Positions 32,171 through 41,428 are shown, counted from the stretch's first letter. The stretch is 64,000 nucleotides of DNA from Olsenella sp. An293 (GCF_002159495.1 NZ_NFIT01000007.1:1-64000), one strand, 5' to 3'. Notes: generated by a model from the letters alone, not told the origin. Program-made: numbers and translations.

Positions 32171-34687
32171 CTAGGACTTCTTCTTGGTGCCGCGTCGAGC
32201 GCCGCCGGCGCGACCGCGGCCGCGCGCCCCCCGAGCGGCCTCCTTCTTCTCGCGGCCGGGGCAGCTCATGTTGGGGCAGAGCTTCCAGGGGCCGCGGGCG
32301 GTGGTCACCACGACCATCGGGGCGCCGCAGTCCGGGCAGGTCTCCCCGGTGGCCTCGAGCTTACCGCGGGCGGGCAGCGGGTAGCTCGTCCCGCACTCCT
32401 CGTAGTTGGTGCAGCGGATGAAGCGCTTGCCGCTCTTCTCGGACTTGTGGGCCACCAGGCGCCCCTCGCGGCCGGCCTGCGCGCACGCGGGGCAGGCGCC
32501 CACGTCCACGTCGGGCTCGCGGTTGGTGGGGCAGGCGGGGTTGATGCAGGTCTCGTACGCGCGGCTGCGGAACGGCTGCACCTTCACGCGGGGCGCCCCA
32601 CACTCCGGGCACACGGCCGCCTCGCCCTCGAGCGCGGAGATCTTGCCCTGGGGCAGCGGGTAGGTGACGTCGCACTCCGGCCAGCCCATGCAGCCGGCGA
32701 AGCTGCCGCGCGTCTTGGCAGAGGTCTTGACCACGAGGTCGCGACCGCACTTGGGGCAGACGCCGATCTTGGCGTCGGCCGTGACGGCGTCGGCGATGGA
32801 GTCGGAGAGGTCGTCGACGTGCTCCACGAGCGCGTCCATGAGGTCGGCGAGCAGCGCGCGGGAGTGGTTGACCACCTGCTCCTGGCTGCTCTTGCCGTCG
32901 GCGACCTGCGTCATGTCGTCCTCGAGCTCGGCGGTCATGTCGGCCGAGGTGATGCGCGGCGCGTAGGTGTGAAGCGCGTCGATGATCGCCATGCCGAGCT
33001 GGCTGGGCTCGACCGGGTCGTTCTTGAAGTACTTGCGCTCGTAGAGCGTGTCGATGATGCTCGCGCGCGTGGACTTGGTGCCAAGACCGCGCTTCTCCAT
33101 CTCCTGGATGAGCTTGCCCTGGCTGTAGCGGGCGGGCGGCTCGGTCTGCTTGGCGAGCAGCTCCATGTCGGAGACGCTCACGACGTCGCCCTCGGCCAGC
33201 GCCGGGAGCTGGTCGTCCTTCTTGAGGCCGTAGGGGTAGACCGCGCGGAAGCCCGGGGTCACGAGCACGCTGCCGCTCACCGTGAACGGCTCGCCGGAGA
33301 CGTCGATGGTGACCTTGGTCCCCTCGATCGTGGCGGGGCCCATGAGCGTGGCGAGGAAGCGCCGCGCGATGAGGTTGTAGAGTTTCCACGCCGCGGGCTG
33401 CAGGCGCTCGGGGTCGGCGGCCGCCGTGGGATAGATCGGCGGGTGGTCGGTCGACTCCTCCTTGCCGCGCGTGGCCGTGAGCTTGGGCTGGGCGAGAAGC
33501 GCCTGGCAGGTGCCGGCGTACTGCGGGACCTTGGAGAGCGTGCGCACGCAGTCGCGCAGGTCGAGCGAGCTCGGGTAGACGGTGTTGTCCACGCGCGGGT
33601 ACGAGATGAGGCCGTCCATGTAGAGGCTCTCGGCGAGGCGCATCGTGCGCGCCGGGGAGATGCCCTCCGCGGCGGCCGCGGCCTGCAGGCTCGTGGTGTT
33701 GAACGGCGCGGGCGGGCGCTGGGTGCGGCTCTTGCGCTCGACGGCCGTGACGCGGCCCTCGGTGGCGTCGGCGACGTGCGCGAAGGCCGCGTCGGCGGCG
33801 GCCTTCTCCCAGAAGCGGCCGGTCGCGTGGGCGATGCGGAAGGAGCCCGCGGCGTCGCCGTCCTTCTCGCCCTGGCCCTGGATGACCCAGTAGTCCTCGG
33901 GCTTGAAGGTGAGCCGCTCGCGCTCGCGCTCGACCACCAGGGCGAGCGTGGGGGTCTGCACGCGGCCGGCGGAGCGCACGTTGCCAAGGCCGCTCCAGCG
34001 CGCCGCCGTGAGGTAGCGCGTGAGGACGGCGCCCCAGATCAAATCGATGTACTGGCGCGACTCGCCGGCGTCGGCGAGGTCCTGGTCAAGCTCGACGAGG
34101 TTGGCAAAGGCGTGGTCGATCTCGGCCTTGGTGAAGGCGGAGTAGCGGGCGCGCGAGACGGGGACCCCGGGCGCGACCTCGCGGATCTGGCGCAGGGCGT
34201 CCGAGCCGATGAGCTCGCCCTCGCGGTCGAAGTCGGTGCCGATGACCACGCTGTCGGCCTTCTTGGCGAGGTTCTTGAGGGCGCGGATGATCTCCTTCTC
34301 TGCGGGGAGCTTCTCGATGGGCGCCCACACCAGGTACGGGAGGCTCGCGATCTTCCAGCCCTTGAGGTCGATGCCGTTGGAGAGATAGGGCTTGCGCTTG
34401 GACTTGTAGGGAGGTCGGGCGAGCCCGTCGGGCACGTCGGCGGGCAGCAGCTCGCCGTCGGCGGTGAGGCCCTGCCAGCCGTTTGCGTCGTCAAAGGTCA
34501 GCTGGACCGGGAAGTCCACCTTGAGGATGTGGCCGCGCAGGCCGATCGTGACGTTTTCCTCTCCGCCCACGCGGAAGCGGTAGACCGGCGTGTTGTAGAC
34601 CTTGTCGGCCGTCGGCTTGCCGGACTCGGAGAGCAGGCGCGCGATCTGCTGCGCCGCGTCGTTTTTCTCGGTGACGATCAGCCTCAC
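32171..34687 (-). CDS. topA: type IA DNA topoisomerase
   Basis: 838 residues. TOPRIM start LIVTEKNDAAQQIARLL and VVIGTDFDREGELIG (DxDxE), active-site tyrosine in LISYPRVDNT, and a C-terminal set of zinc ribbons (CPKCGRDL, CPECGAPRV, CINPACP, CPACAQAG, CTNYEECG, CPDCGAPMV, CPNMSC) ending in a basic tail. Relaxes negative supercoils. Starts 12 nt after tatC, so it belongs to the TPR-STAS-tatA-tatC-topA unit, an unusual placement. Confidence 0.93.
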   Translation of the reverse strand: MRLIVTEKNDAAQQIARLLSESGKPTADKVYNTPVYRFRVGGEENVTIGLRGHILKVDFPVQLTFDDANGWQGLTADGELLPADVPDGLARPPYKSKRKPYLSNGIDLKGWKIASLPYLVWAPIEKLPAEKEIIRALKNLAKKADSVVIGTDFDREGELIGSDALRQIREVAPGVPVSRARYSAFTKAEIDHAFANLVELDQDLADAGESRQYIDLIWGAVLTRYLTAARWSGLGNVRSAGRVQTPTLALVVERERERLTFKPEDYWVIQGQGEKDGDAAGSFRIAHATGRFWEKAAADAAFAHVADATEGRVTAVERKSRTQRPPAPFNTTSLQAAAAAEGISPARTMRLAESLYMDGLISYPRVDNTVYPSSLDLRDCVRTLSKVPQYAGTCQALLAQPKLTATRGKEESTDHPPIYPTAAADPERLQPAAWKLYNLIARRFLATLMGPATIEGTKVTIDVSGEPFTVSGSVLVTPGFRAVYPYGLKKDDQLPALAEGDVVSVSDMELLAKQTEPPARYSQGKLIQEMEKRGLGTKSTRASIIDTLYERKYFKNDPVEPSQLGMAIIDALHTYAPRITSADMTAELEDDMTQVADGKSSQEQVVNHSRALLADLMDALVEHVDDLSDSIADAVTADAKIGVCPKCGRDLVVKTSAKTRGSFAGCMGWPECDVTYPLPQGKISALEGEAAVCPECGAPRVKVQPFRSRAYETCINPACPTNREPDVDVGACPACAQAGREGRLVAHKSEKSGKRFIRCTNYEECGTSYPLPARGKLEATGETCPDCGAPMVVVTTARGPWKLCPNMSCPGREKKEAARGARGRGRAGGARRGTKKKS

Positions 34688-34699
34688 GACATCACCTGC

Positions 34700-35488
34700 C
34701 TAGAGACGGTCGAGGTCACGCTGCTCGTAGTCCTCGCGGCCCCACTTGAGGGCGGCCTTGCCGTCGCGCGCGATGATGATGTAGCGGGCGACGGCCAGCG
34801 CGGCCTCGTACAGGGCGATAAGAACCGCGAACATCAGGACCATCGTGATCGGCGAGGCGTCGGGCGTCACGACGGCCGAGAGCACCATCAGGGCCACGTA
34901 GACGGTCCTCCACTGCGAGCGGAAGGTGCGGTACGGCACCAGGTGGAAGATCGACAGGTAGAAGATCACGAGCGGCAGCTGGAAGGCCAGGCCAAAGCCA
35001 ATCTCGAGCAGCATGTAGATGTTGAGGTAGTCCTCGGCGTCGGCCATGGACTGCGCGAACTCGAAGGTCTGGTCGAGGAGCCACCCAAAGGCTGCCGGCT
35101 GGATGATGAAGTAGCAGAAGATCATGCCCAGGAAGAACAGGGCGACCATCGCGCCCACCGTGGGCACGACCCACTTGCGCTCGTTGGGCTTGAGGGCCGG
35201 CAGGAAAAACGCCATGATCTGCCAGATGATGATCGGCGAGCACACGATCACCGAGAAGAACAGCGACACCTTGAAGCGGATGGTGAAGCCGCCGAGCGCG
35301 GAGAAGACGTAGAGGTCGCCGCCGCGCATGGCGGAGCGGATCTGGTCAATCATCATCTCGATGAGCGTCGGCGTGGCCATGTAGACGACCAGCGCGCCCA
35401 CGATGACGGCGACCACGATGATCGTGATGCGACGCCTGAGCTCGCCCAGGTGATCCATGATGGGCATGCGTGCGGGTCCGATCGGCAT
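34700..35488 (-). CDS. tatC: twin-arginine translocase TatC
   Basis: 262 residues with six transmembrane helices. 'MDHLGELRRRITI' and 'FSALGGFTIRFKVSLFF' are the twin-arginine recognition surface and the conserved first periplasmic loop/helix. Start MPIGPARMPIM at 35488 after GGAGG; tatA stop lies 3 nt upstream. Confidence 0.95.
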   Translation of the reverse strand: MPIGPARMPIMDHLGELRRRITIIVVAVIVGALVVYMATPTLIEMMIDQIRSAMRGGDLYVFSALGGFTIRFKVSLFFSVIVCSPIIIWQIMAFFLPALKPNERKWVVPTVGAMVALFFLGMIFCYFIIQPAAFGWLLDQTFEFAQSMADAEDYLNIYMLLEIGFGLAFQLPLVIFYLSIFHLVPYRTFRSQWRTVYVALMVLSAVVTPDASPITMVLMFAVLIALYEAALAVARYIIIARDGKAALKWGREDYEQRDLDRL

Positions 35489-35491
35489 CGC

Positions 35492-36214
35492 TTAGGCCTC
35501 CTTCTCGTCGTCGGGGGTGGCGCCGTCGCCGGCGGGGACAGCCCCGCCCGCTCCACGCTCGGCGCTTTGCGCCTCGCTCGCTTCGCGAGTCGCGGCGGGG
35601 CTGTCCTCGCCGGAGACGGTGCTCTCCGAACGTGAGGGGCGCTTCATCGAGTAGAGGTCGGCCGCGCTCGGCTTGCTGGCGACGGGTTTGGACTGAGAGT
35701 CGTCTGCGCCTGCGGCGGGGACGGCGTTGGTGGTCGGGGCGCTCCCGACGGCGTCCGTGACGTCGTCGTCGGAGTCGGGGTCGAGGGTGGCGGTGACGGC
35801 ATCGGCGGTCGCGGCGGTCTTCTCGGCCTCAGCGGCGGCGGCCTCGGCGGCGGCTGCGGCGGCCTCGGCGTCGCGGGCGGCCTTCTCGGCGGCGAGGCGC
35901 TTCTTGCGCTCGGCGAAGGTCTCCGTGCGGCGCGGCCTGGGGGCGTCCTCGCCCTCGGCGAGCTCGAGGTCGGCGTCCTCGTCGAGCTCGGCGGCGCGGT
36001 TGCGGTTGGGCTTGCCGGCGCTGGCGTTCATCGCCTCGGCGGCCGGGTCGAGCACCTCGCTCTGGACGACCTGCGTGAAGCCCTCCTGCGCGTGCTTGAA
36101 CTGGCGCAGGGCGCGGCCGATGGTCCGGCCCATGCCCGGGAGCTTGTCCGGCCCAAAGATCAGGAACGCGAACAGCAGGATGAGGAAGAGCTCAGTTCCT
36201 CCGATGCCAAACAA
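35492..36214 (-). CDS. tatA: TatA/TatB-type translocase component with long acidic tail
   Basis: 240 residues. Start is TTG 36214, preceded by GGGGAGGAG; the nearest in-frame ATG is in the middle of the protein, after the transmembrane helix. Membrane helix ELFLILLFAFLIFGPDKLPGMGR followed by an amphipathic helix is diagnostic. The tail (~180 residues) is an Ala/Glu/Lys coiled segment and an acidic disordered end, so the protein is TatB-like in length. Together with tatC it forms a complete minimal Tat system. Confidence 0.9.
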   Translation of the reverse strand: MFGIGGTELFLILLFAFLIFGPDKLPGMGRTIGRALRQFKHAQEGFTQVVQSEVLDPAAEAMNASAGKPNRNRAAELDEDADLELAEGEDAPRPRRTETFAERKKRLAAEKAARDAEAAAAAAEAAAAEAEKTAATADAVTATLDPDSDDDVTDAVGSAPTTNAVPAAGADDSQSKPVASKPSAADLYSMKRPSRSESTVSGEDSPAATREASEAQSAERGAGGAVPAGDGATPDDEKEA

Positions 36215-36233
36215 GTTCTTCTCCTCCCCTGCC

Positions 36234-36557
36234 CTAGCGGGCGTCTTCCTCGCCGATGTTGAGCTCGGAGGTGACCCCGAGCATGCCAAACACGCGAGCG
36301 ACGTTTCTCTGCGGGCGCGCGACCTCAAGACGCACGCCCTTCTCGGCGGCGCGATGGGCTGCGCCCACCAGCACGCCGATGCCGGTCGAGTCGATGTAGG
36401 GGACCTCGGCGAGGTCGACCACGAGGTCGGTCTCGCCCGCGGAAAGGCCCTCGTCGAGCGTCGAGCGCAGCTGGTCGGCGTTGGAGACGTCGACCTCGCC
36501 CGCGACGCGGACGGTGCGGCGCGCGCCGTCGATGGTGGTGTCTACCGTAAGGCTCAT
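36234..36557 (-). CDS. STAS-domain anti-sigma factor antagonist
   Basis: 107 residues. 'VRVAGEVDVSNADQLRSTLD' and VDLAEVPYIDSTGIGVLVGA; the Ser in IDSTGIG is the site normally phosphorylated by an RsbW/SpoIIAB-type kinase. Controls release of an alternative sigma factor; neither the kinase nor sigma gene is in view. RBS CAGAGGAGG. Starts 22 nt after the TPR gene. Confidence 0.9.
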   Translation of the reverse strand: MSLTVDTTIDGARRTVRVAGEVDVSNADQLRSTLDEGLSAGETDLVVDLAEVPYIDSTGIGVLVGAAHRAAEKGVRLEVARPQRNVARVFGMLGVTSELNIGEEDAR

Positions 36558-36579
36558 GTGTCCTCCTCTGGGACGCGGG

Positions 36580-37383
36580 CTAGTCGTTGCTTGCGTCGCC
36601 CGCGGCTTCGTCGTCGGTGGTGGTGGCGTCGGCACTGGCGTCGTCGTCAGTAGCGGCGTCTTCGTCGGCACCGGCGTCGTCGGTGCCCTGGAGCTGCTCG
36701 AGGCGCCCCTCGGAGACGCTCTTCACGCCCGCCTCGTCGTCCGGGTCGAGCTCGATCGCCTTCTCGTAGGCGGCGATGGCGTCCTCGGTCTTGCCCTGGC
36801 TCTCGTAGACGGCGCCGAGGCCCTGCCAGCCGGCCGCGTAGTCGGGGAACGTGGTCGTGGTCTCCTGCAGCGCCGTTGCGGCGTCGTCGGTCCTGCCCTC
36901 GTAGAACAGGCAGAGCGCACGGTTCACGCGAACCTCGGGCGCGTCCTCGATCTCGAGGGCGCGGTCGTAGTAGCCGATGGCCTTCTCGAGCAGCTCGACG
37001 CCATGCGTGGTGTCGGCGTCGTCGGTCGCCAGCATGAGCACACCGGAGCCCCACGAGTAGCAGTACTGCCCCAGCGAGACGAGCGTGTCGAGGTCGTCGG
37101 GGCTCTCCTCGAGCTTGGCCTCGAGGTCGGCGACGACGTCCTGGTAGGTCTCGTCCATCGTCTCGGCGGTGAGCTCCTGGTTCTGCTCCTCGTACTGCTG
37201 GCTCTGGACGACCGAGGCGAGCGCGCCTGCCAGCGTCGAGCCGGCGAAGATCACGATGAAGATGATGATGACGATCTTCTGGAAGCGGGTGAGCTCGCCG
37301 GCCTTGCGCTGGGGCTTGGACGCGCCCTTGCCCTTCTCGGCAGCCTTCTTCTGCTTGGCCCCGCCCTTGTTGGAACCCGCCAT
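36580..37383 (-). CDS. membrane-anchored TPR protein
   Basis: 267 residues. Lysine-rich cytoplasmic N-terminus (~45 residues), transmembrane helix 'IVIIIFIVIFAGSTLAGALA', coiled stretch, then TPR repeats: 'VELLEKAIGYYDRALEIE', 'VRVNRALCLFYEGRTDDA', 'GWQGLGAVYESQGKTEDAIAAYEKAIELDPDD'-type pairs. Acidic Asp/Ala/Thr tail. Start MAGSNKGG at 37383 after GAGGAG. Likely extracytoplasmic scaffold; partner unknown. Confidence 0.82.
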   Translation of the reverse strand: MAGSNKGGAKQKKAAEKGKGASKPQRKAGELTRFQKIVIIIFIVIFAGSTLAGALASVVQSQQYEEQNQELTAETMDETYQDVVADLEAKLEESPDDLDTLVSLGQYCYSWGSGVLMLATDDADTTHGVELLEKAIGYYDRALEIEDAPEVRVNRALCLFYEGRTDDAATALQETTTTFPDYAAGWQGLGAVYESQGKTEDAIAAYEKAIELDPDDEAGVKSVSEGRLEQLQGTDDAGADEDAATDDDASADATTTDDEAAGDASND

Positions 37384-37575
37384 CTCGTCGATCTCCTCAC
37401 GTCTCGTTTCCTCGGGCAGACGCCCGTAAGTTTTAAGCATACGTCATTGGCTCCCCCTCGCGAAGGGAGAAGCCCATGAGCGACGACAATACCAGAACTC
37501 CGTGGCGCCGTCGTGTCACATCTGACGAGTGCCCGTCCCCAGCGCCGCGGCGGCGAGGGGATGCGCCTGCCGGCC

Positions 37576-38865
37576 CTAGGCGCGCGCGGCCTTGGCGAGA
37601 CGCGCCGCCACGAGCTTGACCGCCACGACGAAGACGTCGAGCGCCTGGCCAAGCTCCTCGAGCGAGGGGTAGGTCGGGGCGATGCGGATGTTGGTGTCGC
37701 GCGGGTCGCGGCCGTAGGGCCAGGGCGCGCCGGCGCCGGTCAGCGTGACGCCGAGCTCCTTGGCCAGCGCCACGATCGCCTTGGCCGAGCCGTCCGGGCC
37801 CTCGAAGCTCACGAAATAGCCGCCCTTGGGGTGGGTCCAGCTGGCCACGCCCAGGTCGCCGAGACCGGCCTCGAGCTTCTCCTCCACCAGGGCGAAGCGC
37901 GGAGCCACCACGGCCGCGTGCTTGTTCATGTGCTCCGCCACGCCCGCGGCGTCCTTCAGGAACTTGACGTGCGCGAGCTGGGAGACCTTCTCCGGGGAGA
38001 CGCGCATGGCCGAGAACGCGCGGCGCAGCTCAGCCATGTCCGCCGGGCTCGCGGTGACCCACGCCATGCCGGAGCTGGGGAAGGTGACCTTGGCCGTGGA
38101 GGCGAACTCGTAGACGAGGTTCTTCTCGCCACCCTGCTCGGCGAGGGCGTCGAAGATGTTGAGCAGGGAGTCGCCCTCGCCGGCAAAGGTGTGGACGGCG
38201 TAGGCGTTGTCCCAGAAGATGCGGAAGTCCGGCGCGGCGGGGCGCAGCGCGGCGAAGGTGCGCACGACCTCGTCGGAGTAGGTCACGCCGGTGGGGTTGG
38301 CGTACTTGGGCACGCACCAGATGCCCTTGACCTGCGGGTCGCCCTCGACCAGCTCGCGGACGACGTCCATGTCCGGGCCGTCCTCGCGCATGGGCACCGG
38401 CACGTTCTCGATGCCAAAGCTCTCCGTCACGGTGAAGTGGCGGTCGTAGCCGGGGGCGGGGCAGAGGAACTTGACCGTGCCCTGGCGGCACCACGGCTCG
38501 CAGCCGGCGATACCGTGGACGTAGCCGTTGAGCACGCAGTCGTACATGAGGTTGAGGCTCGAGGAGCCAATGACGCTCACGTTGGCGGGGTCGACGCCGA
38601 GCAGCTCCGCGGCGAGGGCGCGCGCAGAGGGCAGGCCGTCGGGGTCGCCGTAGTTGTCGACCGAGGAGCCGCCGTCGTGGAGGTCGGTCTCGCTGGTCAC
38701 GAGGTCGAGCATGGGCTTGGAGAGCGCCGTCTGCTCGGGGCTCGGCTTGCCGCGGGCCATGTCGAGCTTGAGGTCGAGGGCGCGCAGGTCGTCGGCCTGG
38801 CGCTCGAGGTCGGCGAGGGCGGCGTCGAGCTCGGCGTCGGTCATCTTCTGGAACGCGTTGGGCAT
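37576..38865 (-). CDS. PLP-dependent aminotransferase (Asp aminotransferase PF12897 type)
   Basis: 429 residues. 'LDLKLDMARGKPSPEQTALS' N-terminus, 'SSVDNYGDPDGLPSARALAAELLG', 'IWCVPKYANPTGVTYSDEVVR', Schiff-base Lys in FASTAKVTFPSSGMAW. This matches the MocR-relative fold-type I subgroup annotated as aspartate aminotransferase; substrate not certain. RBS AAGGAGG. A TATACT box (38897-38892) lies about 27 nt upstream. Confidence 0.88.
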   Translation of the reverse strand: MPNAFQKMTDAELDAALADLERQADDLRALDLKLDMARGKPSPEQTALSKPMLDLVTSETDLHDGGSSVDNYGDPDGLPSARALAAELLGVDPANVSVIGSSSLNLMYDCVLNGYVHGIAGCEPWCRQGTVKFLCPAPGYDRHFTVTESFGIENVPVPMREDGPDMDVVRELVEGDPQVKGIWCVPKYANPTGVTYSDEVVRTFAALRPAAPDFRIFWDNAYAVHTFAGEGDSLLNIFDALAEQGGEKNLVYEFASTAKVTFPSSGMAWVTASPADMAELRRAFSAMRVSPEKVSQLAHVKFLKDAAGVAEHMNKHAAVVAPRFALVEEKLEAGLGDLGVASWTHPKGGYFVSFEGPDGSAKAIVALAKELGVTLTGAGAPWPYGRDPRDTNIRIAPTYPSLEELGQALDVFVVAVKLVAARLAKAARA

Positions 38866-38983
38866 GATGTCCTCCTTCGTTGGTCTCGCATAGTATAGAT
38901 GCAAGGCCCGCCGAGGCTGCTACCATGTTCCAGACGAAAACGAACGCTTACAGGAGACGCGGGAGAAGGACGGGGAGGCGCGC

Positions 38984-39250
38984 ATGTTCAACACGGACTT
39001 CCGCTCGGAGGACTACGGCGAGCTGCAGCGCGTGGTCAACGCCGTCTTTGCACCGGGCGTCTCCTCACGGGCCACCGCGACAAAGCTCGACGTCGTGGCA
39101 CGCGCGGAGATCTTTGACCTGTGCGAGGACCTCCGCGAGGTCGTCGAGGCCCTTCCCTCGCGCACCTACACCCGCCAGCGCCTCTGCGATCAGCTCAACT
39201 CGATTCTCATCGCCCACGGCTGGGGCAGCGTCTACGGAACGGTGGAGTAG
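38984..39250 (+). CDS. small hypothetical protein
   Basis: 88 residues, soluble, helical, mixed charge: 'FRSEDYGELQRVVNAVFAPG', 'RAEIFDLCEDLREVVEALPS', 'YTRQRLCDQLNSILIAHGWG'. No known domain recognised. Coding is supported by a GGGAGG RBS and GC-rich third positions. Divergent from the aminotransferase. Confidence 0.7.
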   Translation: MFNTDFRSEDYGELQRVVNAVFAPGVSSRATATKLDVVARAEIFDLCEDLREVVEALPSRTYTRQRLCDQLNSILIAHGWGSVYGTVE

Positions 39251-39268
39251 CCCCAAGACCGCCGGCCC

Positions 39269-39373
39269 GCCAGCGACTCTTCCCATGGTTGTTGGCGACT
39301 TTCGGCCCATACGACACGGCCCGCCCGCCCCGCTCGCCAGCATCTCTTCCCATGGCTGTCGGCGACTTTCGGC
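39269..39373. repeat. 38-bp direct repeat, two copies
   Basis: 39269-39306 and 39336-39373 share GCCAGC, CTCTTCCCATGG, TGT and GGCGACTTTCGGC with three or four differences. They lie between convergent genes, just before the terminator hairpin. Confidence 0.75.
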
Positions 39374-39384
39374 AGACACGACTG

Positions 39385-39452
39385 CGCCCCGGGTCTTCTC
39401 GCCCAGCGATTTTTGCGCGCAGCGCAATGAGCTGGGGAGAAGACCCGGGGCG
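39385..39452. terminator. long bidirectional terminator hairpin
   Basis: Arms CGCCCCGGGTCTTCTC then CCCAGC (39385-39407) and GCTGGGGAGAAGACCCGGGG (39431-39450) pair over 22 bp with one bulge. It separates the convergent small plus-strand gene and yebC, and its left arm contains CTTCTCG. Confidence 0.85.
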
Positions 39453-39479
39453 TCTACAGGTGCGTCAGACGAGCGCGAC

Positions 39480-40277
39480 TTACTCCTCGTCGAGGGCAGC
39501 CACGATCTCGTCGGTCATGTCCATGGTGTGGTAGACGTTCTGGACGTCCTCCAGCTCGTCGAGACGGTCGACGAGACGCTGGACCTTCTTGGCGTCGGCC
39601 ACGGAGACCTGGGTCGGGGTCGTGGGGACCATGGTGAGCTCGGAGCCCTTGACCTCGATACCCTGCTCCTCGAGGGACTTCTGGACGTCCTGCATCTTGT
39701 CGTAGGCGGTCCAGACGATCCACTCCTCGCCGGCGTCCTCGTAGTCCTCGCCGCCGGCCTCGGCAACGGCCATCATGAACTCGTCCTCGTCGACGGCGTT
39801 CTCCTTGTCGGCGACCTTCTTGTCCTCGGACTTGATGATCTTCTCGACGGCGATGGAGCCCTTGCGCTCGAACTGGAACGCGACGGAGCCGGAGGTGCCG
39901 AGCGAGCCGCCGGAGTGGGAGAAGGCGGAGCGGACGTCGGCCGCGGTGCGGTTCTTGTTGTCGGTCAGGCAGTCGACGTAGACGGCCACGCCGGCGGGGC
40001 CGTAGCCCTCGTAGGTGATCTCGGCGTAGTTGGCGGCGTCAGAGCCGGAGCCAAAGGCCTTGTCGATGGCGGCCTTGATCTTGGCGTTGGGCATGGAGAC
40101 CATGCGGGCGCGGGCAACGGCGGCCGCGAGGGTGGCGTTGTTGTCCGGGTTGGGGTCGCCGCCGAGCTTGGCCGCAACGGTGATGTTGCGGGAGAGCTTG
40201 GAGAAGAGCGACGAGCGCTTGGCGTCGATGGCGGCCTTCTTGTGCTTGGTGGTTGCCCACTTAGAGTGTCCGGACAT
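39480..40277 (-). CDS. yebC: YebC/PmpR-family protein (TACO1 family)
   Basis: 265 residues, slightly longer than usual from an internal 'DKKVADKENAVDEDEFM' insertion. SGHSKWATTKHKKAAIDAKR start, 'GGDPNPDNNATLAAAVARA' and 'YEGYGPAGVAVYVDCLTDNKNRT' are invariant blocks. Formerly called transcription factors; family members relieve ribosome stalling at proline-rich sequence. Start ATG 40277 after AAGGAGATGTAC. Confidence 0.95.
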   Translation of the reverse strand: MSGHSKWATTKHKKAAIDAKRSSLFSKLSRNITVAAKLGGDPNPDNNATLAAAVARARMVSMPNAKIKAAIDKAFGSGSDAANYAEITYEGYGPAGVAVYVDCLTDNKNRTAADVRSAFSHSGGSLGTSGSVAFQFERKGSIAVEKIIKSEDKKVADKENAVDEDEFMMAVAEAGGEDYEDAGEEWIVWTAYDKMQDVQKSLEEQGIEVKGSELTMVPTTPTQVSVADAKKVQRLVDRLDELEDVQNVYHTMDMTDEIVAALDEE

Positions 40278-40356
40278 GTACATCTCCTTCTTGCCCCGCG
40301 GCGGCTGCCCCCGTCGGCGAGGCCCTCGACGATGATTCGTGGCATGAAACATGCCT

Positions 40357-40385
40357 ACGATAGCCAAGTGACGTTAGGTTGTAAA
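40357..40385 (-). promoter_or_regulatory. promoter of yebC
   Basis: TTTACA (40385-40380), 17-nt spacer, TATCGT (40362-40357) on the minus strand, 80 nt upstream of yebC. Confidence 0.7.
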
Positions 40386-40466
40386 GGGTGGCTTGGGCGA
40401 GTCCGCGCAGCGTCCACGCCTCAGGCCGCAAGGCTTGGCGCAACGGGCGCCCTTCGGCACGCGTCC

Positions 40467-40696
40467 CTGCAAAACCAGGCTTCAATCCATTTTCCTCGGG
40501 CGCCGCGAACAAAAGTCGCCTTCGATCCATGGCATTTGGGGCGATTCGCGACGCGGCGGCGCGCGTCGCGAAGCGTTTTCCCAGTTGGCGAAAAAGTGAC
40601 GTTTGTCAAACTCGCCAATCGGCTCAAAAATCCATGGATCGTAGGGCGGTTTTGTTTTTTGCGCCCGCGAAATATGGATCGGAGACTGATTTTGCA
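40467..40696. repeat. 230-bp palindromic element with 66-nt arms
   Basis: The arm 40467-40532, starting CTGCAAAACCAGGCTTC and ending CCATGG, pairs with 40632-40696 over 65-66 nt at about 70-75% identity. The centre has two further nested inverted repeats (CGCGACGC/GCGTCGCG and TTGGCGA.../TCGCCAA). No open frame with coding features. It fills most of the 440-bp gap between yebC and the ECF S-component gene. MITE-like or a structured RNA. Confidence 0.85.
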
Positions 40697-40717
40697 GGGG
40701 CCGGGCTGCGGGATGCC

Positions 40718-41428
40718 TCAGAGGTCGTACTTGGCCACCACACGCCTGATCGCGCGGCCCCAGGGCAGCCAGATCGCGGCGAGGAAGGCAGCCGTGGCCA
40801 CGCCGTGCGTGACGTCGAGCGGAAGGCTTGCCGCGCAGGCGGCGAGCACCGCAGGCCAGGTGAGGGGCTGGACGTAGCCGAGCACGTGATAGCCGTTCAG
40901 GATGAGGCCATAGACCAGGCCGGAGAGAAGGCCCCAGCCGTAGAGCGCCGGCGAGCGTGAGAGCAGGCCTCGCTCGCCCAGAACGCCTCCGACGTATCCC
41001 ACGAGGCCCCAGGCATACATCTGCCAGGGCGTCCACGGCCCCTGCCCGAAGAAGAAGTTGGAGAGCAGCGCGGCGAGCGCGCCCACCACAAAGCCGCTGC
41101 GCCGCCCGAGGGCGGCCCCCGCAACGATCGCGATGGCGGAGACCGGCTTGACGTCGGGAAGCGGCGCGAAGAGCGCGCGGCCCGCGGCGGCGAGCGCGGC
41201 GAGCACGGCGGTGGGCATGAGCTGGCGAAGCGCCGGGCGGGAGGCCTCGTAGCCGGCAAGCATGAGGGCCAGGGCGAGCGCGACCATCACGAGCGTGATG
41301 CCCGCCGAGGCCGAAACCCCCGCCGCGGCGAGGGCGGCCATCGCCGCCGGCACCGCCACGAGCGCCGGCACCTCGGCGGCGCGGATGAGGCCGGCGAGCG
41401 GCCGGCGCGTTTGCTTCTGGGCGTTCAT
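40718..41428 (-). CDS. ECF transporter S component
   Basis: 236 residues with about six hydrophobic segments: 'VPALVAVPAAMAALAAAG', 'MLAGYEASRPALRQLMP', 'SAIAIVAGAALGRRSGFVVG', 'GQGPWTPWQMYAWGLVGYVG', 'GLVYGLILNGYHVLGYVQP'. The PWTPWQMYAWGL loop is typical of ECF S subunits annotated near DUF4430 proteins. Start ATG 41428 has no clear SD. The shared function with the A/T genes 0.5 kb upstream is inferred from family and strand, although a plus-strand gene separates them. Ligand unknown; cobalamin-like compounds are suspected through the DUF4430 link. Confidence 0.75.
   Translation of the reverse strand: MNAQKQTRRPLAGLIRAAEVPALVAVPAAMAALAAAGVSASAGITLVMVALALALMLAGYEASRPALRQLMPTAVLAALAAAGRALFAPLPDVKPVSAIAIVAGAALGRRSGFVVGALAALLSNFFFGQGPWTPWQMYAWGLVGYVGGVLGERGLLSRSPALYGWGLLSGLVYGLILNGYHVLGYVQPLTWPAVLAACAASLPLDVTHGVATAAFLAAIWLPWGRAIRRVVAKYDL

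Noticed and set aside
32447-35635. Very long plus-strand open frame over topA and tatC
   Set aside because: It is antisense to clear topA/tatC coding sequence, starts at no RBS and its protein has no recognisable domain; high-GC third-position bias produces such frames. Similar frames at 18059-20287, 23445-25949 and 12518-13759 were discarded for the same reason.
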